In this document: positions 1 to 18,664 of the stretch, piece after piece
Layout: each line of letters begins with the position of its first letter
Numbering within the stretch: the stretch's first letter is position 1
Origin: Baffinella frigidus
Taxonomy: Eukaryota > Cryptophyceae > Cryptomonadales > Baffinellaceae
Length of the DNA: 26,129 nucleotides
Assembly: GCA_026770585.1 (NCBI GenBank)
Contig: MU646565.1
Coordinates: 177,439 to 203,567 of the forward strand
Direction: 5' to 3'
Notes under the pieces: generated by a model
What the model was told of the DNA's origin: nothing
The model's database searches: none
Seen by the model: the letters and a program-made list of their open reading frames with translations, nothing else
Program-made: the position numbers and the translations under genes

Positions 1-91
<91 letters not shown>
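1..91. repeat. Homopolymer run of 91 G
   Basis: The first 91 bases are uninterrupted G, ending directly at the CATATCG that opens a plausible coding exon. A run this long is typical of a sequencing or assembly artefact at a contig or gap edge. A true G tract cannot be excluded, because G runs of 8 to 12 are frequent in this window (for example near 2941, 7002 and 8551). Confidence 0.9.
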
Positions 92-93
<2 letters not shown>

Positions 94-2028
94 TATCGAG
101 CGGACGTCATCGGGGTATATGGTGGTGAAGGGGGGGGTGCCGGCCATGTGGACGCTCGAGGTCGACCCTTGACCCTAACCACCAAAGCCTAACGACGCCC
201 CAAGATCTTAGCCCCTGAACCCTAGACACCGCAACCCCTTACAAACAGAATCAAGGCCTAACCCCGAAGCGCGAAACAAAGATCGCGCTGCCCCAAGCCG
301 GGGCGCTAGCCGGCGGAGAGTTGTCTGGGGAGGAGGAGCAATCCGAAACCCCAAACCTTGACCCCCAAACCCCACCTGAGGTCGACCTCTCACCCCGAGA
401 CCCTAACCGCGCTAGGAGGTAACTTGCAGGAGGGTTTCGGGGGTATAGGGTGTATTCACCCTAGAACCGTGAAATTCTTCACAGTAAAGATCCGTAACCG
501 GAATCCCGACACCCCACCGCAGGTCGCGCTCCCCAACTACTGCAAAGCCTGAGGGGAAGTCTCAATTTCTCTGGACACGACACTATTGTTGCCTTTTGAC
601 GATTTTTGGTCACGTCCTTGGGTCAGAAATTGCCTTTTGAGGTGAAAATGGCTCCAAAGTATAGGACACCAGAGTGTCCGCTACTTTTTGAAACTTCCCC
701 TGGGGCTTTGCAGTAGAAAGCCAGCGGAGGAGGCGGTAACGTGGAGTCTTAGCTCGCGTAGGAATCCAAACCCCTGACCCGTAACCCCGAAACCTTTGAT
801 CTCAGGTCGCGTTACCGAACGCTGGGGCGCTAGGGTTTGAGAAGTCGTCTGGGGAGGCGGAGAAATCCAACCTTCTAAACCTTAACCCTCCTCAGGTCGA
901 CCTCTCACCCCGACACGACACCGCACCTCAAGTGGCGCTCCCCAGAAAGCTTTCTTTCTGGGCTCTCCGGAACCTTGCGCGCAGCTTGCGCGGTTCCGGA
1001 GAGTCTGCGCGCGCAAGGTTCCGGAGAGCACGGTTCCGGAGAGTCTGCTTCCGCGGAGGAATCCGAAACCGGGGGACCCGTAACCCCGAAACCTCTGATT
1101 TCAGGTTGCGCTTCCGAAAGCCGGGGCGCAAGGCGGGGGTGCGTCGTCAGGGGAGGAGGACCCCGTGACGCGGACGCGCCTCTTCAGGTGCCCCCTAACC
1201 CTCGAAACCCAGTACCCTAAACACGAAACCCCAACGAACCCCGGAACCCCAGACCCGAGACCCGAGATCCGAGACCCGAGACCCGAGACCCGAGACCCGA
1301 GACCCGAGACCTGCGACCCGAGACCCGAGACCCCAAGTCCTTTCAGTTCAGGGTTCTGTGCTTTGACCACAAACCCTTTCGGTTCAGGGTTTTGGGTTCA
1401 AGGTTCAGGGATTAGGGATGAGCGCTCCCCAAAGCCGGCGCGCTAGGAGGCGAGGATCCGGAGAGGAGGATCGGGAGGAGGACCCAGTGGCGCGGGGGCG
1501 CCTCTTCCGGTGTCCCCTAACCCCGAAACCCGAAACCCGAAACCTGGAACCTCAAACCCGAAACCCGAACGAAACCCTGGACCCCAAACCCTGCCGCAAC
1601 CCTCCCGAAACCCTCCCGCAATCCTGCCAAAACGTCACTGAAACCGAAAACCGAAACCCGAAGCCCGAAACCCGAAACCATGTCCCTGAACCCTAAACCC
1701 CTGACACTCAACCCTAAACCCTAAACCCTAAAACCTTAACCCTAAACCCCAAAGAGTAAACCCTAAACCCTCAACCCCAACCCCAGACGCCGCCTGGCAA
1801 TCTTCGTGGTGATCGTACTCCTCAAAGCCCTCATCCCGTCCTTCTATCCTCATCCCGTCCTTCCATCCTCATCCCGTCCTGCCATTCTCATCCCGTCCCT
1901 TTATCCTCATCCCGTCCTGTCATCAGTCTCAACACGTCCCCATCCCGTCCTCACCAGGCGCCGCATCGCGATCTTCGTGGTGATCGTGCTCATCAAAGCC
2001 CTGGTCGTGGGTCTCTTCTTCGTAGCAG
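92..2028 (+). CDS. Unidentified protein with a transmembrane segment, partial, three exons
   Basis: I do not recognise this gene. Three exons fit together in phase: 92-160 (begins HIERTSSGYMVVKGG, ends MWTLE), 1105-1187 (begins VALPKAGAQGGG, contains GEEDPVTRTRLF) and 1958-2028 (RRIAIFVVIVLIKALVVG, then LFFVA). Exon 1 ends in phase 0. Exon 2 ends with AG and exon 3 begins with G, restoring an Arg codon. Exon 3 ends in phase 1 before GTAACC. All junctions are GT-AG. Exon 3 encodes three consecutive Arg (one from the junction) followed by about 20 hydrophobic residues. This looks like a membrane anchor with a positive cytosolic flank, although one Lys interrupts the helix. The 5' end is cut by the G run and I found no terminal exon. 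Decayed copies of exons 2 and 3 surround them and support their identity as exons. A SNARE-like tail anchor or a type I membrane protein is possible, but neither is shown. Confidence 0.5.
281..950 (+). pseudogene. 5'-part echoes of exon 1105-1187 (four copies)
   Basis: Copies at about 281-346, 521-549, 801-868 and 926-950 resemble the start of exon 1105-1187. They share a core like TCGCGCTxCCxAAxGC, and the two longest also share GGGGCGCTAG followed by GTCTGGGGAGG. Two keep a CAG immediately before the copy. They lie upstream of the complete exon and contain substitutions and truncations, so they read as decayed partial duplicates inside the intron. Confidence 0.6.
1419..1511 (+). pseudogene. 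3'-part echo of exon 1105-1187
   Basis: This stretch repeats the exon end GAGGAGGACCCxGTGxCGCG followed by GGCGCCTCTTCxGGTG, including the position of the splice donor. The 5' side is also recognisable (GCGCTCCCCAAAGCCGGCGC), but no acceptor precedes it. It lies downstream of the complete exon. Confidence 0.6.
1786..1834 (+). pseudogene. 5'-part echo of the transmembrane exon
   Basis: After a CCCCAG acceptor-like site the sequence encodes RRLAIFVVIVLLKALI, close to RRIAIFVVIVLIKAL of exon 1958-2028. It then breaks off into an 18 to 19 bp minisatellite. Most differences are silent or conservative. Confidence 0.7.
1831..1950 (+). repeat. Minisatellite, unit about 18-19 bp (CTCATCCCGTCCTTCTAT)
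   Basis: Five or six imperfect copies of TCATCCCGTCC plus a variable tail fill the gap between the exon echo and the complete exon at 1958. The unit seems to have nucleated on the echo's own end (AAAGCCCTCATC). Confidence 0.8.
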
Positions 2029-2138
2029 GTAACCCTCAGATTCGCCTTGATGTTGGAGCCATTATCTCAGATTCGGCTTGGTGTAGGAGCCATTTCCTAG
2101 TTGTAGGAGTTTTAAGATACCAGGATGTGTACCGGAAA

Positions 2139-2319
2139 TCGTGGGTCTCTTCTTTGTCGCAGGTGCCCTGATCTCAGAGAATGTTCCAATTAATTGTTTT
2201 TCGGCAACGAAATTACTGCATGATTGTGTCATACTAGTAGTAATGACGCACTTGGGTAGTAAATTGGGTCTCTTCTACTGCGCAGGTAACCCCCAGATTC
2301 GGCTTGATGTTGGAGCCAT
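2139..2319 (+). pseudogene. 3'-part echoes of the transmembrane exon with donor and early intron
   Basis: Copies at 2139-2165 and 2266-2288 repeat GGGTCTCTTCTxxxxxGCAG plus a GT donor. The second copy extends about 35 bp into the intron (GTAACCCxCAGATTCGxCTT, then GATGTTGGAGCCAT). This shows that the duplicated segment spanned the exon-intron border. Confidence 0.7.
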
Positions 2320-2610
2320 GTGTCTCGATTCGGCTTCAAGTACAGCGTTTGTGTAGTACTATACAAACGCTGTACTCCACACGAGGCTACCCATGCGAAC
2401 CTGATGAATGGACGTTGTAGGGGTTTGTGGGGAAACGATCACGTTTCCGACCGAAAAGTGACCGGAAACGTGATCAGTTGCTGACTTTTGGCGTGTTTCC
2501 TGGGCAATAATCCAATAATTGACTTGAGAATCTGTTCACAAGGGTAGCCTCGTGTGGCTATGACTCGTATTATCCACTTGTGTAGTAAATTTCGTTGCCC
2601 AACAGTAATT
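2203..2610. repeat. Nested foldback region
   Basis: Several inverted repeats are stacked. GGCAACGAAATTACT near 2203 pairs with AGTAAATTTCGTTGCC near 2586. TACAGCGTTTGT pairs with ACAAACGCTGTA (about 2340-2371). CCACACGAGGCTACCC (from 2377) pairs with GGGTAGCCTCGTGTGG near 2541. GATCACGTTTCC pairs with GGAAACGTGATC (about 2436-2476). This is typical of a foldback or nested MITE insertion. No coding capacity was seen. Confidence 0.6.
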
Positions 2611-2619
2611 ACATCATAC

Positions 2620-2903
2620 GTTGGCGGAGACTAAGGTGCCCGCTCGATCTCATCCCACCAGCCATTTAAATTGAACACTCAGAAACTGGACCTTACGGCT
2701 CGGTTTTGTGCGAACTGGTTAGAAAATACTGAATTTCCCACAAAATCTAGCCACAATGTCCAGTTCCCGAGAGGTGAATGCAAGTACCTGGCGGGATCAG
2801 ATCACGTGCGGGCTCTTCCCCGCCCCTAAGTTGACGGATGCGTACTGCAAACCCAGCATGTCAACTTGAGAATAGTCCGCTAAGTAACCGGGGCGCGTTC
2901 ATT
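2620..2903. other. Non-coding stretch ending in a dispersed stem-loop repeat
   Basis: No gene was seen. The segment 2827-2879 is one of three copies of a dispersed repeat with a stem AAGTTGAC / GTCAACTT and the conserved trailing sequence CAACTTGAGAATAGTCCG. The rest is unique-looking. Confidence 0.5.
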
Positions 2904-2980
2904 ACAGGCGCCCGCATGCCTAGGGCCCTGAGGTGGTCCTGGGGGGGGGGCGCTTTCTTATGAGCGAGGTACCCATGTAG
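2904..2980. mobile_element. Foldback element family 1, copy A (truncated)
   Basis: The right half of a foldback element: CCTAGGGCCCT core, G-rich run, then TTTCTTATGAGCGAGGTACC. It matches the right arms of copies B, C and D. The left arm is replaced by a short ATTACAGGCGCCCGC. No open reading frame, so non-autonomous. Confidence 0.6.
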
Positions 2981-3064
2981 GAATGTTTTTTACCATGTGT
3001 AACCGGGTTATCGACAGGTGTCCGCTCGACCCGCACGCTCTCTCACTCTATTTCCCGCGCGCTC

Positions 3065-3171
3065 TCTCAGTCTATTTAGGCACGCCAATTTGGTGCGCCC
3101 GGGCTCGTCCCCGCGCCAAAGTTGACAGATTTGCCCGCAACACCCAGCATGTCAACTTGAGAATAGTCCGT
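3065..3171 (+). repeat. Dispersed stem-loop repeat, copy 2
   Basis: This contains GTCTATTTAGGC, AATTTGGTGCG, then the stem AAGTTGACA / TGTCAACTT with a loop of about 24 nt, then GAGAATAGTCCG. It matches 2827-2879 and 19610-19714. It abuts foldback copy B directly. Confidence 0.6.
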
Positions 3172-3174
3172 GAG

Positions 3175-3297
3175 CTACAGGGGTACCTCGATTACAAGAA
3201 AACGCCTCCCCGTAGGACCCTACAGTAGGCCTATGCCTAGGGCCCTATGGTCGTCCTAGGGGGGTGACGTTTTCTTGTAATCGAGGTACCCCTGTAG
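3175..3297. mobile_element. Foldback element family 1, copy B (complete)
   Basis: The terminal inverted repeats are CTACAGGGGTACCTCGATTA and its complement at the right end, extending about 40 bp through CAAGAAAACGCC. The core holds CTACAGTAGGCCTATGCC and CCTAGGGCCC. It is about 123 bp with no coding capacity, so a MITE-like element or palindromic repeat. Confidence 0.75.
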
Positions 3298-3431
3298 GTA
3301 ACCGAGGCGTGTGGATCGCAGGTACCCGCACGACGCGCACGGCTGTCGGGAACTCCAACCCCGCGAACTCTGCGAAACCCGCTGGGGGCAAGCGCTAGCA
3401 TGTGTCTGTGATGCCCACCCCTTAGGACCAC

Positions 3432-3445
3432 CATGTGTATGTGTA

Positions 3446-3485
<40 letters not shown>

Positions 3486-3550
3486 GGAGGGAGAGGGAGA
3501 GAGAGCGCGCGCGCGAGAGAGAGAGAGGGAGAGAAGGGGGGAGAGGAAGG

Positions 3551-3608
<58 letters not shown>
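3432..3608 (+). repeat. Compound microsatellite (TG)n(AG)n
   Basis: A GTGTAT/TG tract passes into GA repeats interrupted by GGGAGG and GCGCGCGC. The reading frames crossing it (Arg-Glu or Ser-Leu runs) are by-products of the repeat. Confidence 0.95.
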
Positions 3609-3609
<1 letters not shown>

Positions 3610-3745
3610 TGGGACGGGCCCTCACGCTACAGCTGTATGGCTGGCCTATTCCAGAAGTAGGATGGTGCTGGGGGGGGGGCGGCGGTAGGTGTGAGTCCTG
3701 AACGGGCCCGCCTCGGGGGCAAAGGGCTCCAATGGTAAGTCCTAT

Positions 3746-3844
3746 CCCTTAAGTGCCCATGCCGACTAATTTGAGGGCCAAGAGGTCCTAGGCAGGTCCT
3801 AGGGCCCTACCGTAGGGCGTATGAGCCTACTGGTCACTTGAGGG
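3746..3844. mobile_element. Foldback element family 2, copy 1
   Basis: The ends are CCCTTAAGTGCCCA and TGGTCACTTGAGGG (imperfect inverted repeat). The internal core AGGTCCTAGGGCCCTACCGT then GGGCGTATGAGCCTACTGGT is shared nearly exactly with 4473-4570. Confidence 0.65.
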
Positions 3845-3955
3845 ATATCGGGGGGAACGACCCTAAGTAGTTGTAAAGCCTTCTGGATTAAAGGCATCAC
3901 AGCTTGGAGCTCGGGACACGCCTTCACAGTAGGGGATACCTACCCTCAGCCTCCT

Positions 3956-4003
3956 AAAGTGGAGGGGTCCACTTAGGACATAAGTGGAGGGGTCCACTTA
4001 AGA
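3956..4003. repeat. Tandem pair of hairpins AAGTGGAGGGGTCCACTT
   Basis: The 18-bp imperfect palindrome AAGTGGAGGGGTCCACTT occurs twice within 50 bp. Confidence 0.8.
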
Positions 4004-4068
4004 GACAAAGCCGGCGCCCTCCCCAGGGGATAAGCCTCTTGAGGCGGGCCTGAGAGAGAGTTTGTTGA

Positions 4069-4199
4069 TTACAGGGTACCTCGCTCATAAGAAAGCGCCC
4101 CCCCGCCTAGGACCACCATAGGGCCCTACCGGTAAGCATAGGCCTTGACTGTAGGGTCCTGCGTGGGGGTGTTTTCTTATGAGCGAGGTGCCCCTGTAA
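4069..4199. mobile_element. Foldback element family 1, copy C, flanked by a 22-bp direct repeat
   Basis: The arms TTACAGGGTACCTCGCTCAT / ATGAGCGAGGTGCCCCTGTAA enclose the family core (CCTAGGACCACC, TAGGGCCCTA, CATAGGCC). The left flank GAGAGAGAGTTTGTTGATTA (from 4052) is repeated with one change immediately right of the element (GAGAGAGAGTTTATTGATTA from 4200). That could be a long target-site duplication or a duplication that includes the terminus. Confidence 0.75.
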
Positions 4200-4321
4200 G
4201 AGAGAGAGTTTATTGATTACAAGACTAGCATGACCACGTACGAAGGCCCCCTGCGTTTTTTTTTGAGCAACTAGGATCCGGAGGTCTCTCACACTTTTTG
4301 GGGGTAACTAGGATCTGGAGT

Positions 4322-4412
4322 TATCTGACACACTCTCGCACACTTCACACACTGCAATGGTCCTGAGGGTCTCGAGTTCTCTGACACACTCTCACACACT
4401 AGAATGGTCCTG
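4322..4412 (+). repeat. Imperfect tandem repeat, CTGACACACTCTCxCACACT units
   Basis: Two or three diverged units share TCTGACACACTCTC, CACACACT and AATGGTCCTGAGG. A further diverged unit (AACTAGGATCCGGAG) lies at about 4267. Confidence 0.6.
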
Positions 4413-4472
4413 AGGCTGTGATCCGGAAGGAAGCATGGCCTTTCTACAGAACAAGTTCCGATGCCCACATAG

Positions 4473-4570
4473 CCCTTAAGTAACCAACGGGCGAATAATC
4501 GCCCGTGGAAGCCCTAGGCAAGTCCTAGGGCACTACGGTAGGGCGTATGAGCCTACTGGTCACTTAAGGG
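4473..4570. mobile_element. Foldback element family 2, copy 2
   Basis: The ends are CCCTTAAGTAACCA and TGGTCACTTAAGGG. The core AGTCCTAGGGCACTACGGTA then GGGCGTATGAGCCTACTGGT is near-identical to copy 1. An additional internal hairpin GGGCGAATAATCGCCC lies near the left arm. Confidence 0.65.
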
Positions 4571-5516
4571 ATGTTGGGATCTCGAAGAACCTCACGCACC
4601 CAAAGCGCGGGCCCGTCCGAGGACCTCAAATACTTTCTCTTGAGATCTTTTCTACGGAAAGGCGTGGTGTTGGACTACATGTACGACGGCTTGCCTCCAC
4701 TTTATGCCCACCCCCTAGGACCATCTGCAAAGATGTGCTACGAGGGGGTGGGCAATTTCTTGACGCACGCGCGCTCACGCGGAGGCTTCAGGCAGGCCTG
4801 CCGCGAGCCGAGCTTCTTGGCGCGCGTGCAGTTGTACTTGCACGTTGGCGCCAGGAGCTGCCGCTCGTCAAGGGGAAATGCTAGAAATGTAGGACCTATC
4901 CCCATGCGCTTTTATGGAGCCTTCGTAGGGAGCTGGTCAAGTCGCGCTGCCCACTGGATTCGACAGAAATTCAAGTTGCTTTGTGAAAAAAGATCCCCGG
5001 ATCCCCAGATGCTGCTCGGCCTGTACATGTAGTAAAGATCCCCAGATATCGAAGATCCCGCCGGCCGACAGTCATCTACCGGTGCTGTATGTACCGGGCA
5101 CAGTGTATCTGACCCCGTCATCGTTCCACAGCCCTTTTTACTACACATCACGAACCTCTAAAGTCTATTTTTAAAAAAAAATCGGTACGAGATGACGTAC
5201 TTACGACAACAAGATGCAAAAACAAGGACGAACGCTTTTCATGTGAACGTGTGCAGGACGTGCACAGTCGTTGTGACCCGTTTTACCACCTGGGACATGA
5301 CCGTTTCCGGTTTTTACCACAGATGCTTACGTTGCTTGCTTACAGACAACCTTCATTACTACACGTTTGACCGGCAGAAAAATCATGGGCCAGGGGAGAC
5401 GTATTTCTAGGAAAAAAATACCCCTCGCATCTCCCTTGAAAAAGTTCCGTTGGCAAATACTTCGCCAATCTCGAGATTGACGTTGCCGAGAATCCTCCCC
5501 CGTCAGAACTCAGCAC
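4571..5516. other. Stretch with no supported gene
   Basis: A 153-residue + frame (4571-5032) is open but resembles nothing I know and starts at the edge of a foldback element, so I do not call it. The rest is less GC-rich, with short A runs and two TTACTACAC motifs (near 5128 and 5356). This motif also occurs in the foldback elements near 14815 and in the intron near 21818. Confidence 0.4.
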
Positions 5517-6650
5517 ATGCACCGCCACGCGATGAGGCAAGAGAAAGATCAAGAGCAGCAACAGCAACAGGAAGTCGTGGAGGACCTTGTCAACGATCTC
5601 CTCTCCACGTTTTCTTCCTTCAGGCCGCGCCGACGTCGCCACCGTCCGACCCACCTCATTCTCCCTTCTCCTTCTTCTTCTGAATCTTCTCCTCCTTCTG
5701 TTGCAACGAGCTGCACCCCGCTGGATTCTCCACTCGCGCGGGGGCTCCGTGGCCTGCTTGCCGTAGACCGATCGGACTTCGATCGGGGCCCATGCCAAAA
5801 GAGCGATCGGACTTCGATCGGGGCCAATGCCAAAAGAGCGGTCTCCAGGGGCCCGAATTCGACCTCGACGCCAAAGCATGATTTGCTGCGCGCGCACTCT
5901 CGTGAGGCCTCCAGAGGCCCGACTCCGACCTCGCGAAAGCATGATTCGCTACGCACGCCGACCTCGCGGCGAAAGCTTGTGTCGCCACCCAAACACGTGT
6001 GCGTAGAGTGCACGTCGCGCTCCCACCACTCTGGCGGCAAGGTGCATCACGCAACAGCTGACACCAGCGAAGACGCCTCGACGTCATTGGCACTCTCTCA
6101 GCCAGCGAAGCCCCTGGAACACGTCCCAGAGGACCAGCTCCAGCGGGCGCGCTCGCACCGCCATCTCGCACAGCTCGTCCACGCGCCTTCCCATCACCAT
6201 CACCATCCCCATGTGGCGCCCCACCTCCAGAGGTCGCCGTCTCGCCGCAACGTCGAGCTCACAAAAGCGCCCTCCCGCCGCAACCTCGTCGAGGGGCCGC
6301 GCAGCGTGCATCTCAAAGCCGTCGCGCACGCGCTCATTGCCTCCGCCGACATGATCAGAGGGACGCGCTCCTCCGCTGACCTGGCAGTCATGAAGTGGGA
6401 ACACCATGAGAGGCTTAAAATTGTGGAGAACCGGGCAAAGTGTGCAGCGTCCGCACGACAGCTCTCGTCACCGCACATGGACCCTAGGATCGCAGCGGAT
6501 CACGCGGTCGCGCCGCAGCTTGCGCCGCAGACGACGAGCAAGCTGATCATCCGCCCGTGCACTGACTCGCTTGTCCGTAGCAAGTGGTCCGCCGCGCTCT
6601 CGCTCATCCGGGCAAAGGGCTTTGATCTCGCGGACAGCGCTGGGGGGTAG
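5517..6650 (+). CDS. Possible single-exon gene: basic low-complexity protein
   Basis: This is an uninterrupted 377-codon frame from ATG to TAG. It is followed 41 bp later by AATAAA (6691-6696), the best polyadenylation signal in the window. The product is rich in Arg, Ser, His and Pro. Residues 1-30 are Gln/Glu-rich (five Gln in a row). The middle holds repeats such as KHDLLRAHSR / KHDSLRTPTSR, then a run of five His, then SPSRRNV and APSRRNL motifs. The last 120 residues are more ordinary (SADMIRGTRSSADLAVMKWE, LIRAKGFDLAD) and could fold. No catalytic motif or known domain was recognised. A 35-bp tandem duplication inside it is not a multiple of three, so the same DNA is read in two frames. 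That argues either for recent change or against strong constraint. The start is the first ATG of the frame and is uncertain. Confidence 0.5.
   Translation: MHRHAMRQEKDQEQQQQQEVVEDLVNDLLSTFSSFRPRRRRHRPTHLILPSPSSSESSPPSVATSCTPLDSPLARGLRGLLAVDRSDFDRGPCQKSDRTSIGANAKRAVSRGPNSTSTPKHDLLRAHSREASRGPTPTSRKHDSLRTPTSRRKLVSPPKHVCVECTSRSHHSGGKVHHATADTSEDASTSLALSQPAKPLEHVPEDQLQRARSHRHLAQLVHAPSHHHHHPHVAPHLQRSPSRRNVELTKAPSRRNLVEGPRSVHLKAVAHALIASADMIRGTRSSADLAVMKWEHHERLKIVENRAKCAASARQLSSPHMDPRIAADHAVAPQLAPQTTSKLIIRPCTDSLVRSKWSAALSLIRAKGFDLADSAGG
5769..5838 (+). repeat. 35-bp tandem duplication inside the low-complexity gene
   Basis: Two copies of a unit starting CGATCGGACTTCGATCGGGG and ending CAAAAGAG are joined head to tail with a single difference. 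Each contains the inverted pair CGATCGGA / TTCGATCG. Confidence 0.9.
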
Positions 6651-6690
6651 AAATGCGTGGGCGGGGACACATGGTGGCGGCGTTGCTGTT

Positions 6691-6696
6691 AATAAA
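6691..6696 (+). terminator. AATAAA polyadenylation signal
   Basis: A canonical AATAAA hexamer 41 bp after the TAG at 6650, placed as expected for mRNA 3'-end formation. It supports transcription of the frame at 5517-6650. Confidence 0.55.
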
Positions 6697-6900
6697 GGTA
6701 TTTCGCAAGGACTGAAGCAAGCTGCCACCAGCCCTGCGGAGCGGACCACATCGATAATTGTTTGGAGCCATTTCCTCGGTTTGCACATTCGTTTTCGAAG
6801 GTGCCACCCGAGGAATTGGCGCATGCTCCAGCCTTGATTTGGTCCGCCTCGGAGGGCTGGTGGTGCTCTCTGCACAGTGCTCGCCCCTACCGTACATGGA

Positions 6901-7032
6901 CAGGGGTACCTCGTTCATGAGAAACCGCCTCCACCGAGGACCCTGCATGTACACTGTACAGTAGGCCTATGCCTCTAGGTCTCTACGGTGGTCCTAGGGG
7001 GGGGGGCAGTTTCTCAGAGCGAGGTACCCCTG
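6901..7032. mobile_element. Foldback element family 1, copy D
   Basis: The arms CAGGGGTACCTCGTTCATGA and CAGAGCGAGGTACCCCTG enclose a core with TACACTGTACAGTAGGCC, TATGCCTCTAGG and GGTGGTCCTAGG. It is about 130 bp and non-coding. Confidence 0.7.
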
Positions 7033-7139
7033 CAGGTCCTGGGGGGGGGCGTGCCAGTGTGCTCTGCACACACAACAGTGTGCGTTGTACACACAGGGGA
7101 AACGTGACTGCGGGCGGTGATCAAGTCGGCTCAACTCTC

Positions 7140-7145
7140 TTTAAT
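7140..7145 (-). terminator. Candidate ATTAAA poly(A) signal of the polyprenyl synthase gene
   Basis: On the minus strand ATTAAA lies about 130 bp past the stop codon at 7277. No AATAAA was seen closer. Confidence 0.3.
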
Positions 7146-7276
7146 GTAAACACTCGCCCCCATGGGGCATTGGAGCCTTTCCTTGAGAAACGACGCCAAC
7201 GGCTCCAATTCCTACGACGCGGAGCGTATCTGAATGAAATGCTCGGCGGAAAGTAAACGCTCTCGAGGAGAGGAGG

Positions 7277-18471
<11,195 letters not shown>

Positions 18472-18664
18472 GGCCTCCGGGATTTTAGTACATGAAGGTC
18501 GAGGCTCACGACCTGATGATGAGGGCCTGGAAGTTGACCACTTAAGAATTCAGGAATTGGAGCCATTGGACGATCAACTTACGGACTTTTGGAAACCCAT
18601 GCGTGGGTTGACCTAAAATCGCCGCTGAAGGGAAGAGAAGGCGGGGCGAGAAAAGAGAGGCGCC
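18472..18664. promoter_or_regulatory. Head-to-head intergenic region between synthase and SNW1
   Basis: About 190 bp separate the two predicted start codons, so both promoters and 5' leaders must lie here. No TATA box was evident. Features seen are TTGGAGCCAT at 18557-18566, a motif dispersed through the window, and a short hairpin AACCCATGCGTGGGTT near 18595. Both ATGs sit in similar contexts (GGAGGCCATGG and GAGGCGCCATGT). Confidence 0.55.

Noticed and set aside
155-168. Cloning-vector polylinker (adjacent XhoI and SalI sites; NotI-like site near 8242)
   Set aside because: The same GTCGACC text recurs near 376 and 896 in genomic repeats, and no vector backbone is visible.
1806-2171. 121-residue + frame
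   Set aside because: It is a read-through of an exon echo, a minisatellite and the true transmembrane exon into its intron. The splice model explains it better.
3311-3701. Arg-Glu repeat proteins
   Set aside because: Translation of a GA microsatellite.
4571-5032. 153-residue + frame
   Set aside because: No recognisable motif, no echoes or splice context, and it starts in the end of a foldback element. Length alone is not convincing in GC-rich DNA.
5549-6171. Long minus-strand frames opposite the low-complexity gene
   Set aside because: Their sequence is the complement of the repeats on the other strand, and only the + frame has a following AATAAA.
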